Origin: Bilabrum cf. latius
Taxonomy: Eukaryota; Bigyra: Bicosoecida; Bigyra; Bicosoecida
Length of the DNA stretch: 64,000 nucleotides
Assembly: GCA_965178125.1 (NCBI GenBank)
Contig: OZ237736.1
Coordinates: forward strand, 868,001-932,000
Direction of reading: 5' to 3'
Position 1 is the first letter of the stretch; each line of letters begins with the position of its first letter. Under the pieces are notes generated by a model. It did not search any database. It saw nothing but the letters and a program-made list of their open reading frames with translations, and was not told where the DNA came from. Both the position numbers and the translations under genes were made by a program. Shown in pieces: positions 35,945 through 47,773 of the stretch.

Positions 35945-36443
35945 GATGGGGTGTGGAGCTGGCAAGGAGGGTTAGGAAGGTGGCAGGCAGTAAGATGGGG
36001 TGTGGAGCTGGCAAGGAGGGTTAGGAAGGTGGCAGGCAGTAAGATGGGGTGTGGAGCTGGCAAGGAGGGTTAGGAAGGTGGCAGGCAGTAAGATGGGGTG
36101 TGGAGCTGGCAAGGAGGGTTAGGAAGGTGGCAGGCAGTAAGATGGGGTGTGGAGCTGGCAAGGAGGGTTAGGAAGGTGGCAGGCAGTAAGATGGGGTGTG
36201 GAGCTGGCAAGGAGGGTTAGGAAGGTGGCAGGCAGTAAGATGGGGTGTGGAGCTGGCAAGGAGGGTTAGGAAGGTGGCAGGCAGTAAGATGGGGTGTGGA
36301 GCTGGCAAGGAGGGTTAGGAAGGTGGCAGGCAGTAAGATGGGGTGTGGAGCTGGCAAGGAGGGTTAGGAAGGTGGCAGGCAGTAAGATGGGGTGTGGAGC
36401 TGGCAAGGAGGGTTAGGAAGGTGGCAGGCAGTAAGATGGGGTG
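35903..36443 (+). repeat. 49-bp tandem repeat, 11 units
   Basis: Eleven essentially identical units of TGTGGAGCTGGCAAGGAGGG followed by TTAGGAAGGTGGCAGGCAGT and AAGATGGGG. The unit contains GGGTTAGG, similar to a telomere motif. The first unit overlaps the GatB coding end and supplies its TAA. Because 49 is not a multiple of three, added units cannot extend one reading frame. Confidence 0.96.
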
Positions 36444-36669
36444 TGCACGGGGAAGTTCCGTTGGTATCGCGTGCGTGCGTGAATGAAAAGCAGAGTTCGC
36501 ATGCCTTGCAACAACCGAACGAGGGTATCAGCGAATCAGTTCCATTGGGGTCTATCGTCAGGATGCCGCCCACCGCCACGCAAGGGGCTCGAGTCAGCTT
36601 ACGTCGCACTTGCGACTGAAGTGCCTGCTGCCCTGCTGCCTGGCTTGAGGCGCACGGTCAAGTGAAATT
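36444..36669. other. Convergent intergenic region after the repeat array
   Basis: About 225 bp of non-repeated DNA between the array and the stop of the kelch/b561 gene. No gene is seen. Confidence 0.45.
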
Positions 36670-38628
36670 TCACGATGCTTCCGTTGCATCGTCACCGTTG
36701 CTAGTCGGCGGCACCGCAGCCACGGGCTCCTTCGAGGTAGTGCCAGCCATCTCCACCTGGATGTGCTCGCCGCCACCGGCAGCAGGCTTGTCGCCGCTAG
36801 CACCGTGGTGACCCCCGTGCCCGGCCTGGGCGGGCGGCGGCCCCGCTGCGATCATGCCCAGCGCCAGCATTGCCTCGAGCACGGCGACTGCAAGCACCAC
36901 CACCGCCAGCCAGACGTACCACGAGATCCAGAGGGGCCTCCGGAGCAGGCCCATGAACACTCCCAGGCTGATGTTGATGTATCCAAGGACCAAAGCCAAG
37001 CGACCGCTGTTCTTGTGGAGGAGCTCCCACGCCGGTCGGAAGCTCTTGAACGAATCCTCTCCTGTGCAGAAGCAGCAGCACCATCTCCACCCGCAGAACA
37101 GCCACATGCGCTCGCTGTACTGCTCCAGTGTCTCCCCAGGGTGCGGGCGGATCATTGCGTTGACCACCTGCAGCCACCCGAGGATCATCGTGATGAATCC
37201 GATGGCGCTGTGCGCAAAAATAAACGGGACCCCGCCGACGGACTAGATTCCGTACGCCATCCCGACGGTCGCCACGAGCAGGCCCACGCACTGGATGCCG
37301 CGGTGCAGCTGGAACCACAGGGGAGGGTGCCACGGCTTCAGGTACCTAGCGATGCCGGCCCCCAGGGGAAGCAGCACGCCCCACCCGATCACCATGAGGA
37401 TCCCATGCGGCTCCCACCTGTACCGAGTGGGGTTGCCTGCGCCCGACAGGGCGGGCGTGTCAGCCACAGAGCCGGAGAGCCTGAAGACAGCCCCCGAGGA
37501 AGGCACCACGGCGAACACTGACCCGTTGGACCCCGCACCGGCCGCGAGCTGCACGAAGCGAGACGGCGGTCCTCCGGGCACAGCGTGCCTGGACCACGCC
37601 CCTGTTTTCGCATTGAGCACGTTCAGAACTTCCAGGTCAGAGACGTCGTGGCTGGACACCTGCGGGCTCGTCTCGCTGCCACCCCACACGATCACGGAGC
37701 GCTGGCCGGGGATCGGCGCCATGCGGTGCTGCCACCTGGCCTCCGTGATGTGCTCCGTGCCCGTCTCTCCCTCATCCAGGCGCTCCCACTGCGCGTCCCC
37801 GTCCTCCAGCCCGCCCTCCCAGTCCATCCTCCACGTGTCGAAGGACGGGCACGGACCCGCCGCGAAGCCGCCGTTGAGGCAGCCACCGTGGAAGAGCAGC
37901 TCGCGCTTCAGCGTGCCCCCCAGGCCACGGCCAGATGTACCAGGCATATCTCTCGAACGCTGGATCTCGGTCGCGGCTGCGGCTTCCCCGTTGGTGTCGG
38001 CGAGCGGGAGGACAGCCCCGGCAGCCAGGCACCTCGAGTGTGGCTGGCGGGGGTTGTACGGAGGCGTCTGCCGACGAACGCGTCGCCATCGGGCCGGAGA
38101 TTCATTGAGATCCAGTGTGAATGAATCTGACCAGCGCTTCGTGTCGCTAAATCCATGCGTGAGCAGCAGCACGCTGTCGCCGTCGGCGATTCCACCATTG
38201 CTGCCGTACCTCTCGATGGGAGCGTCGCCTTCTGCTGCAACTTCGGTCCACTACTGCGGTGACGGCTGTGAAATATTAAGCATCCACACGTCATTGCGGT
38301 TTACTGGTCCATTTCTCCCTGTGGAAATGACGAAGTGCCTGGAACCATCCTAGAGCGTTGCAACTCCGTGCACGGCATCTGTGCGGGGTGGGGGCACCTG
38401 GGACAGTGCCAGCTACCTCCAAGATCTTGTGCTTAACGAAAATTCCCACGTGCTAGAATCACTTGCTAGCCGAAGCAGACGTTGATGGTCTCCGTCCCAA
38501 ACAAGCGCGGGCCGGCCGTTTCCAATCCAAACACCATCTCCCCCAACCAACTCCCATTGCAGCAGAGCTCCGAAAGACTGGGCGAGAGAAACAGCAATGC
38601 AACAAATCTACAAGAGCACGCTAGTCAT
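36670..38628 (-). CDS. Secreted-kelch plus cytochrome b561 membrane protein
   Basis: A 652-residue intronless frame with five UAGs and a TGA stop. The signal peptide MTSVLLQICCIAVSLAQS itself includes a UAG. Residues 20-370 look like a kelch beta-propeller: WEFSLSTRSWRQL, NRNDVWMLN with QQWTEV, ERYGSNGG, and HRMAPIPGQRSVIVWGG. The C-terminal half has five or so membrane segments with the four haem-ligand His of cytochrome b561: EPHGILM, FQLHRGIQ, FIFAHSAIG and ELLHKNSGR. A UAG in GI-UAG-SVGG joins two of these segments. The tail is cytosolic and His/Gly-rich. By family it should pass electrons across a membrane, for example ascorbate-dependent ferric reduction. Kelch in place of the more usual DOMON domain is notable. 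Confidence 0.85.
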
Positions 38629-39111
38629 CCCTAGCCGCAATTGGCCGCAAAACTTGACTAATCTTCAGTTCTGCTTGGGCCCCGTCACTGGATTGACCCG
38701 ACCACTTTCCATCTTCGTCTTCAGTATCGGAACACGTCACATCAGGTTGCAACCGGGTCTGCACGACAGTAGACTGGCCAGAATGCAAGGTTAAAGCAAT
38801 TACTAGGCAACTGCACGAGCACGACTGGGAAAAGTTCTTGATGGTACGTATGGCGCCATCTCTACCATTTCATTCGCCATGTGACGACTTTGGCAAGTCA
38901 CTTTGCAACACATTCCACACCATTGGACTCGAAGATATGCTTGCAAGTTATTGAGTTATAGTATTTTTGCATTAATGTCGTACAGCAGTGTATTGTTCGC
39001 TAGCTCTCGATCTTGTTCTCGTATATCAGATTTATTCATAACCTTATAAAATGGTGATCGGATCGAGCTGCCACCAACTCGATTCTAGTATTTTCTGCCT
39101 GTTATCGAAGT
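38629..39111. promoter_or_regulatory. Divergent intergenic region with RPS25 TATA-like box
   Basis: 483 bp between the kelch/b561 start (minus) and RPS25 (plus). A TATAAAA sequence lies at 39045-39051, about 60 bp before the RPS25 start codon. The 39 bp upstream are AT-rich. No gene is seen in the rest. Confidence 0.5.
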
Positions 39112-39635
39112 ATGGGCGCCGCCCAGATCAAGTCAAAGGATGCCAAGGCCAAGGCAGCTGCTGCCGGTGGCAAGGGCAAGCGCAAGGTGAGTAGGCAGTC
39201 TTCGAATCGAATAGACCATCTCGTTGCTGTTTAGCACATTCTGCAACTGCAAGTTCTACGTGAAATGCTCGATCATGTTTGCGCAGAAGTGGTCCAAGGG
39301 AAAGGCTAGGGACAAGTTGAACAACCTTGTGCTGTTCGATGCCAAGACCTTGAAGGATTTCAACTCCCAGGTGCCTAAGGTTAGCTGACTGAGTGTTTGT
39401 GCCGCCTTGAGTCGAATTCGTCCTCGTTTGTCTACTTCCATCCCATGCTTGCACACGTGATTTTGCTCTCATTATGCAGATGAAGCTGATCACCACCTCC
39501 ACGGTGTCTGAGCGCTTCAAGGTGACTGGCACTCTTGCTCGCGCCGCACTGCTTGGCCTCGAGAAGGAGGGCAAGATCCGTGCCGTCACCAAGCACAGCA
39601 GCCAGGTGATCTTCACCCGTGCTACCAAGGCCTGA
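39112..39635 (+). CDS. RPS25: 40S ribosomal protein S25 (3 exons)
   Basis: Exons 39112-39186, 39287-39379 and 39480-39635 code for 107 residues, stop TGA. The basic N-terminus is followed by [17 protein letters not shown], the RPS25 signature, then [18 protein letters not shown] and [10 protein letters not shown]. Introns are 100 nt each: GTGAG...TGCGCAG and GTTAGC...TATGCAG, the latter being the only GTTAG donor found. Intron positions after K codons are clean (phase 0). No UAG is present. Length is slightly shorter than the 125 of human because the C-terminal tail is absent. Confidence 0.97.
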
Positions 39636-39809
39636 AGTTAATATGAGGGGTTGGGCTGCCACGACCCGTCTATCTGGGTGTCGTAGTTGGCTAGTTAGGC
39701 ATCGATGTGGGAGTAGATGCCTGTCGTAGGGAGAACCTTGCGTCAGATGCAATCGAAGAATGCTTTCGCATCGTAATCACATTCAGTCAGATCTTCCACA
39801 CAGTTACGA

Positions 39810-42800
39810 TCAGTTACCGCGCATGAATTGGGTCATGGAGGCTTGGCGAGTTGCCAGAGCTGTTCTGGCAGTTCCAGCCGCAGGTCCTGATCTGGGCTGC
39901 TCAGGCGCACCTGCCTTGGCATCAGCAGCTCCTATCCTTGCAGCACGCGCTGCAGATGCTGACAAAGGACTGGAAATGTGCCCGCCGCCGAGCACGCCCC
40001 TGGCACCGCCAGCTGCCTTCTTCAGCCCTGTGCGGGCTATCCTTGCAGCCTTCTGCTGGCCCCAGCCCATCCTAGGCGCAGCGATACCCTGCTTCCTGGT
40101 CGCTCCCCATAGGTTAATTTCACGAATCTTGCCTGCGCGTGCCTCGATTCGGCCGCTCGGCCTATCCGGAGGGTCCTGAGAATCGGCAACCTAATCGATC
40201 TGCACCCTCTGGGCCGCCGATGGATGCCCGGGCTCGGCGCGGCGGCGCTTCTTGCGGGGACCACCTGAAGCAGCTGCTCGGCCCGTTGCCCGGGAGACTG
40301 TCTTCTGTCTCTCCCTCGACCGCCGTGCGGCCGCCTCTGCGCCCTGGTCCATGGCGCGGAGCACGTCGTCTTCGAACGTGACGGCGGGCTTGCTCTTCTT
40401 GCGTAATGTCCGCGCCATCGACCGTGCTGCTGAGGAGCCCCTGTCCCGAGCGATGGAATCTACTGGCAGCTAGTCCCGCCGCCGCTTGCCTCCGACCTCG
40501 CCCCGGCTGATACCCTCATCCCCGCCTCGGCGCCGTGCCCGCTGCTACCACTGTGCGTCACTGCCGCCGATTGCAACCGCCCGACCACTGTTCGACTCCG
40601 AGTCGGTGTCCTCTCTGATCCCCACTCCCAGGATGGAGGTCAGGTGCGCCACAAGGTCCTCGTCCTCGTCTTCATCCTTGCCCTGGCCCACAACCATGCC
40701 AGGACCAGATACCTATCCAGTATGCGTGGCAACCGCGCCCCCAGCAGCAGCAGCAGTATCCATTACGCGCCCCCGCAGCCCCCCCGGGTCAGAGACTAGC
40801 CTGCCCTTAGAATCTACTCTCCTAGCGCCACTATTTGGCACCACCTAGCTGATGATTCGCTCGACTGGGACCTGCAGACGAGAGCCCGATGCTACTCGAA
40901 CCCCTCTCCTCCTGTGTGCGACTGCCGCGGCCATCCGCACTGCAGCTGAGGCAGACACTGAGTCGCTCGGGTCGGTGGGCGGGGGCCTTGCGAGCGCACC
41001 CGACACCTTGGTGCCAGTGGGTGGGGGCATCAGCGTGGCACCCAAGGACGACTCTATCCTGGCGCCGCCCTGGGAGTTGGTGGCGCCTCGGGACACATCG
41101 TCTCGTTGGCTACATGCACCGTGGGGCGACCCCTCTACCGTCGCGGCGCCGGTGGGCACGTTGGCACCGTTGGGACTCGACCGCCCTTGGCTCCCCACTG
41201 GCAGCTGGTGCTACTCCTGGGAGGGACGGAGGCGTTGGGGTGAGGCAAGGCCATCGTGGAGCGGGTCATCATCGAGCCCGGCCCCGAAAAGCATGTCGTC
41301 GTTGCTGGAATCGCTGGCTTCTCCAGCATCAGCGTCATCAGCCACGGGTGAAAACGAGTGTGAGAGAGGCTCTGGTTCCAGCTGGGGCTTGTTTGAGAGT
41401 GTGGGTCGTGGGGGATCGCCTGTCTGGTCGCTGCGTCTGCGCCGCTGTGATTGAACCTTGCTGCCACCGCCTGCATCAGTTTCCACATCAGTGTCTGCAT
41501 CAGTTTCCACATCAGTGTCTGCATCTGTGTCGCTGTCACTGGAATAATCAGATCTCTTGCTTGCCTCGGCACCAGAATGCCGGGCACCAACAGAAGCACC
41601 GTTTCTGCCGGTGGCGCCGAGCAGCGCCGAGCTCTGGCTCGTCCGCTAGACCATCTCTGCCGTTCCGAGCCCTAGCCCCAAATGGTCCGGCGCTTCCTCA
41701 TCGGCTGAACCTGCGCCAGAGGAGCGACCAATTTGGGGTGCGTGGGCACTCTGCATCGCAGATGAAGCTGCAGCCTGCGGAGCTCGGATACTCTGTGGTA
41801 CCGGCTGCTCTGCAGCAGCGCTTACGACAGCAGCACTGGGTTGCCACCCCACCCCTGCTCTCGTCGCTGGATCCTCCGAGGAGATCTGCAGCACGTCCGG
41901 GTCATCTTCATCCGCGAGCGTGAGGTCAAACCCGGTTGCTTGGACGGCAGCAGTGAATGCATCTACCTCGGGGTGCGCGTGCTGGTGGTGCATCTGCGAC
42001 CCAGCTGCGAGCTGCGAGTCGCCATGCACGAGATGCAGCAGCCCGGCGGCCTGTTGCATCCCCCTCTTCAGCTGGGTTGGACCAGGACGGACCGGAACCA
42101 TCGTGGGGGGCAGCGTTAGCGGGATTTCGCGCTCCGCGACGTTGGTGCGCCCTTCGTTCGCACCTGACTGGAGCTCACCCACGGCGGGCCCAGGCTCCCC
42201 GCCTCCGTGATGCCTCATAAATGACATTGCCGCTCGCTGTGACAGCCGCGTTGATAGAAGCTTGGGCCTGGATGCAGCTGGTGGGTTCTAGATGCTGGTC
42301 GCGCTGGGTTTCGACCTCACCGAGGAGGCCACCGCTGGAGCAGACGGTCGAAACCGCCTGCCGTTCCGAGTTGATTTGCCGCGGGACCTAGCATGCTATG
42401 AGAAGCCGTCCGTCTCCCCATCGCTGCGTCCGCTGCTATCGGCACCTTGATTGTCACCACGACTCGAATAGCTGTCGCTGCTCCCTGATAGCACGTCAAC
42501 GACCTCGTCTTCCTCCTCCTCCTCCTCCTCCTCCTCCTCGATGCTGCTGCCCAAATCATCTGCCCCCCGCCTCTACTTCTGCCTTCTATCAATGGATGCT
42601 CGCTGGGAGCTCCCGGGCTGCCGACGCGATCGCCCACCCACCCCACCCCCACGTTGTCCACTGCACCCGACGGTGCCATCATCGTTCCGGTCCGCGCCTC
42701 CGTCTTCGTCGTTGGCCAGACTGGGCAAAACTCCGCCGCGCTCCAGTAGGCACTGTCCGTATGCATGAGCCCTATGCTCCGATCGATTGAGCGCATGCCT

Positions 42801-44552
42801 CACTTTCCGAAGGAGGAGCTTGTGCCCCTTCAGATCACCTTTGACGAGGCTCAGCTCGCGCTGCACCGACACCGTCCTTGCTCGCTCCTGAGCAGCTGTT
42901 TCTTCCCAGTTGGTCGCAAGCCTCGCCCTTGACCTCGTCAGCAGGCAGCAGTTGTGCAGGTGCTAAAGAGCCGCCCTGCATTCCCGCAGCGCTTTCTGCG
43001 CCACACGATCCGCTTTCGAGGAGGAGACCGAGGACGACGACGAAGATGAAAATGACGACGCGGTGGCGGCGCCCGGCCGACCGGCAGCGTGCACGGAAGC
43101 TGCCGTTGCGCTCCTTGGGTTTACGAACGCAGCGCGGGTCACCACCCCGCCTCGCCCGTTGGCAGCCGCTGCCACCGCACCCCTCGACCCCCCCTGCACC
43201 CCGTCCTACACCCCACTGACTGCTGCAGCAGACCATCCGGCCCCCCGGCTCCTGCCGGCAGCTGCCTCCGCCACGTCACTCGGCAGCCTCCTGTTCCCTG
43301 GCCCGCCCCCCTGGAGACCACCGCGCTGCCTGCGGAGAGCGCGGCGGGCTGCCCCTAGTTCTGCGGATGTTTCGGCTTCAACAAGCCCCTTGAGCGCTTT
43401 GGCTGTCTTCTGGAGTGCGCGCACGGTGACGTTTGCGTCGCCCCTGTCCATGCCCATGCGGGCCGACTTGGAGACGATCTCCTGGCCGTGAGACAGGCCG
43501 AGAGACGCAGATATGTCCCCGGAAGCTCGATCCAATAGGTTTGGTCTAGAAAGCCCCGCAGACTGCTGCGCATACGCAGTAGGGTGCAGCGCACCGGCCG
43601 TGGCGCCGGTTGCCTCCTGCTCTGCAGCAAGCACCCAGGCAGGGAGCGGCCCCCCGCTGTAGATGTGCTTGAACATCGCGACATACTCCTGCTTGTCGAA
43701 GCAAGATAAACTACGAGAGGCATTGAGAGGCGGGGAAAGGGCATTGGGGGGATCTTGGTTGGTCCAGAGAGAGAGGGAGGCGGGCTGGAGGGCTGGAGGC
43801 AACCTGAACAAGTCGCACAGGGCGAGTGGCTAGGCTGAAAGACCCGGCAAAATATTGGGCGCAGTCTCAAAAGGCAACAAAAAGTGATCAACTCACTACC
43901 GCAAAGACGCCAGGATGGTTTTGTTGCGCTTGGTAGAAGACTCCAAAGCCTCGATCCTCTGCTGCTGCTAGGTCGACTTGTCTCTAAGCTTTGCGTGAGA
44001 CTCCGTGAGCTCAACCAGTCTGCGGTTCTGCTTGGACAGCAATTCATTCGATTCGTGCATCGATTCTAAGGCTTGCTCAGATACCTCTTGCTTCTCTCTG
44101 GCGGTCTGTTTGAGCTGCTCCATGCGAGACAGCAACTGCTCATGTACTGCCCTCTGCCCGTCCATAATACGAGATTGTCGTTCCAACTCTGCATCCTTTG
44201 CCTATAACTCTTCCCTTAGTTGAACGTTGGTTCGGATTTTGTCATATGCGGTCTGTGAAATGTCCTCAGCCTCTTCGTCGCCGCCGCGTTCGAACTAGCT
44301 ATCGTCTGCAGCCGTCCTTAGGTCTGGCCGAACGACATGCACACTAACGCTTGACGCCTTGCAAATTGGACATTTGAGGGGGCTGCTAGTTTGCTTCCAG
44401 CGCTCGATGCAACCCCGATGGAACGTATGGCCGCACTCAGATGGGTTAGTGTGGTGTCCCAGAATTGCCAAAGACTCCTCTTCTGGGCAATCGTCTGAAA
44501 TCCGGATATAATCACAACAAATCGGGCACATCATGACCTGAGTGCTCGTCAT
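39810..44552 (-). CDS. TRAIP: TRAIP-like RING E3 ubiquitin ligase, greatly expanded
   Basis: Exons 44552-43897 and 43710-39810 code for 1518 residues, stop TGA, about 15 UAGs. The RING finger starts almost at the N-terminus: C9-P-I-C12, C40-G-H42-T-F-H45-x2-C48, C61-P-I-C64, the same placement as in TRAIP. A coiled coil follows (about 90-220, LREELQAKDAELERQ to LRDKST-UAG-QQQ). The last residues are Q1508-A-S-M-T-Q-F-M, a PCNA-interacting PIP-box-like motif; human TRAIP also ends in a PIP box of the F-L type. In animals TRAIP unloads replisomes at interstrand cross-links and in mitosis. The middle is about 1200 residues of acidic and basic low complexity with an EEEEEEEEE run and KKRRR. Human TRAIP is 469 residues. 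Confidence 0.85.
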
Positions 44553-44698
44553 GGCGGCCCCGGGTTCTCCGGAAGCCGCCTAGCCAGTCAGGCAGGGATA
44601 TTTGGCGAAAACGGGCTGGAGCGTCGCGGCAAACCGGAAGCAGGCCATCACGAAGGCGGCGAGCTGCTCGAGCATCCGTACCGGCAGCAGCAAGCGTC

Positions 44699-45489
44699 TC
44701 AGAAATCCAGGTCGTCTTCCTCTTCATCGTCATCCTCATTAGCTTCCTCGTCTGCAGCCTTCCTTGCGTCTGCATCAGCCTCTCCAGCCTCGCCGCTATC
44801 GCCTTCGGTGAGCCCAAGGTCCTGTCCCATCCCCATCGCCATGCCGCCCAAATCCACGAGCCCATCGGTTCGCTTCGAGCTCGAATCATCCGCCCCGGCC
44901 CCGGAGGCTGCTGGGCTATCGCCTGGCATTGCCTTGCCAGAATAAGCGTCCCCTGCAGTCGGTGGTCCTGCTGCGTCACCTGTTCCGCGGAACTCTGTCT
45001 CGAATGCATCTGGCCACGTCCCGGCTCGAACCAACTCTTTCACGTGCTCCCTTAGGATGGGCCTCTCGATCATATATGTTACAGATCCTTTCGTGCCTGC
45101 AGCAGTCGATACATCGCCATCCGATTTCGATACTAGCACATACTCGCCTTTCCGAACCCAGACTAGCTTCCTAAACTTGGTTGGAAGCATGCACAGGCCT
45201 GCGTTTCCATGCTGATCTTCGACCTGCGGGAGAATAGCAATGCGTGTTGTATTGTTATTGAGACGTACAGCGCGTTGGCTTGTACTTCCTCTTGCGATTC
45301 GAGCGGGGTCTTGTGGCTCACCTCGAAGAGGTTGGTTCCATGGGCTCGAAGGATCCTAGCAACGATAGTTGATTCATTGAGCTCGGGCGCTTCATTCATC
45401 ATATCATGAGTAATATGTTTACGGTAAGGTGTTCTTCTCTTTACTCCCGACATCTCGGTATCGTTTGCAGTTCCCGATTTTGCACTCAT
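44699..45489 (-). CDS. EIF1AD: eIF1A-domain protein EIF1AD (2 exons)
   Basis: Exons 45489-45322 and 45223-44699 give 230 residues, stop TGA, no UAG. The protein matches the EIF1AD (Obelix) layout: KRRTPYRKHITHD, then an S1-like OB fold (ARILRAHGTNLFEVED, LPTKFRKLVWVRKGEYVLV), the HVKELV segment with WPDAF, and an acidic tail ending EEEDDLDF. The intron (GTGAG...CCCGCAG, phase 0) interrupts the OB fold. A second ATG at 45453 (MSGVKRRTP) would also give a normal N-terminus. It is a putative nuclear RNA-binding factor. It lies 146 bp upstream of TRAIP on the same strand. Confidence 0.92.
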
Positions 45490-45693
45490 CACTATTTGTT
45501 TGTAACGTTCGGTTCCAAAAAGTTGGAAATTGTCGTTGATGGGATTCAGCCGGCAGAAAGCGATAATCTGGCTCTATTGCAAGGGAAATAGTAAGGATTC
45601 GCCGTCAATATACGAATTGCAGTGTGATTAGCCACATCATTCGTTGCAACGAGAGCTTCATTCGGATTTCGTGTGCTGATTGAGGCGTGACGC

Positions 45694-47580
45694 ATGGCAG
45701 CGGTTCGAGCATCAGGTCCAGGAAAGGAACTAGGGGAGTCGGACACCGGAGATGATATCTTGTTGTTAAATTTTGTCGGTAGGCCCATTGCATTCAAGGA
45801 CAACTCAGTCCCTGGTACCTGCACGGAGCTCTACACAGGTCGGGCCAGACTGTTCGGTATGACTGTGAAACGTGTCAAGGGGAAGAAACGGAGCGAGTGG
45901 GACATGCTGGGATCTCAGACAGGAAGAGATGTTGTGCGAATTATCCGAGATTCCAGACAAGTTGTGAGCATCACCATGCATGATAGAAAGAAGGGCACCA
46001 TGGTACTGAATGTGCCGCTGCTGCCAAGCACAAACATTGCAGTGGCTGCAGACTTTGCGAAAGCCAAGAGGGAAAACATCCGTGCTTGGGTGTTTGATGC
46101 ATACGACTTTTCAGGTGGAGAACGGCAGATGCGACATTTTGCCCTGCGCTTTACAAGGGATCGGGTGCGAGATCCCAACGACCCGACCGGGAAGAAGGCA
46201 GTCCAGCTCGAAACGTCCAAATACGCGCAGAGATTCGAACAGGCATTCAATGCGCAAAAGCGCCACATGGAAGAGCTTGCCCCTGGCCTCTTGGAACAGG
46301 CGAAGCAGGCAGCGGCGTCTGGCGTGGACGGGGAGACAGGGTTCGCTCTCAACCCAGGGCTGGAGGGAATCATGGAGACGCGAACGCACATCACGGAAGT
46401 ATCGGAAGAAGAGGAAACCGATGCTTACGAGTACGAACGCAGATTGAAGCGAGCACAGCTGCTGCAGGAGGCAACCGCGAGGAGCTCAGCAGCGGCCAGC
46501 CCTGCAAAGGCCTGGGCACAGGCACGATCACAGGCACAGGCAAGCGATGCTGATGCACAAATGAAACTCGAGCAGCAGTAGCTCGCGCAGAACACCCAAC
46601 AAGCAACCAATGGAGTACAGGGAACTCCAGTGCGAGCTGCCGCGGGCCCTGGCGCCACAGCAGGCAGCCACCCCGGGCCCGGGCGCATGGCAGACTCGCC
46701 CGAAGGCTCCATTGCCTTTACTGCCTCTCCAGCTGGTGCGACCAACTTGGACATGGGACTCAAGCTGACTCCCGTGCAGTCGCCGGCATACAGCACCAGA
46801 TCAGGCGCAGCCAATCGCAGCGCACTCCGCAGGGAGCGATAGGTCCAGCAGTAGGACCAGGACGATGGCGATGGAGATCAGGAGCCAGCAGGACGCAGCC
46901 CCGCCGGAGCACCAGTCGCTTCCGGGGCCCGTTCCGATGCTGGCCCCACCGCGGGCAGCAGCCTGCTGGAGCCAGGGAACAAGAAGGGCGCGCAGCAGGG
47001 ACGGAACTCCGAAGGCGGCGGGGGCGTTCCCCGTCGGGATGTACACACACAGCCGCCCGTCAAGGCAGCCTCGGGAAGGCTGCACCTGGCCCCCTCTTCC
47101 CCCTCTGACGCTGCCTCAGCAGGCGACTTGGGGGTCGATGAGGTCGATGAGGAGGTCGGTGAGGACGTGGACGTGGCTGCTCCTCCTTCCTCGCTGCAAG
47201 CTGCCAGCGAGGCCACTGCAGGTGGTAGCGGTGACTCGCCCGACATGCCGCCCTCGGGCTCGGGCTCAGTGGCGTCTACCTCTGTTGCTGGCGGCGGGTC
47301 AGAAGCGAGCGCTGCCCGCGGTGAGGGGGTTGCAGCCAGCAAGCAGCCAGTGGCCAAGCCAGAGCCGATGGCAAGCACCTCCAAGCCGAGCGAGGTGGAG
47401 GCTGGGATGAGCGGAGCCGCCAATGCTGGCATCGCGCTGTCGGTGGTGGCTGTGGCCGCCCTGGCGGGCGCTGCGGCGGTGGTGATGGCTCACAAGAAGG
47501 ACGCTAAGGGCAGGGATAGGTCCTGGGGGGAGGCCGCGAGCGCGGCGAGGCAGGCCGTGGCCAAGTTCTTCGGATACTGA
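45694..47580 (+). CDS. Tail-anchored protein of unknown family
   Basis: An intronless 628-residue frame from ATG 45694 to TGA with three UAGs. The first 170 residues look folded (DDILLLNFVGRPIAF, RLFGMTVKRVKGKK, TMVLNVPLLPSTNIAVAADF, REN-IRAWVFDAYDF), but I do not recognise the domain. A helical Gln/Ala-rich part (LEQAKQAAASG, QARSQAQASD) leads into a long acidic Gly/Ser-rich linker. Near the C-terminus is one hydrophobic segment (GIALSVVAVAALAGAAAVVM) followed by a short basic tail, the layout of a tail-anchored protein of the ER or outer mitochondrial membrane. It starts 204 bp from EIF1AD, divergently. Confidence 0.72.
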
Positions 47581-47773
47581 AAAGTTTTGGCCCTGCCCCA
47601 TGTTGTATATACATAGATCTAGTCTATCCTATCGATTTCGAGTTTCGAGGGTCCGCCCGGGGATCACTGCCAGACTGATCTGATGCACAGTGATCGACGC
47701 ATGTCGTTCGCAGAGAAGACAAAAAAAAAAACACTCGATTAATCGCATGCTTGTCACCCAAAACCAAGATAGA

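Noticed and set aside
35903-36443. Interstitial telomere or CRISPR-like array
   Set aside because: The unit has a single TTAGG core in 49 bp and no spacers, so it is an ordinary minisatellite.
36763-37521. 252-codon plus-strand frame
   Set aside because: It is antisense to the cytochrome b561 membrane domain, whose haem histidines identify the real strand.
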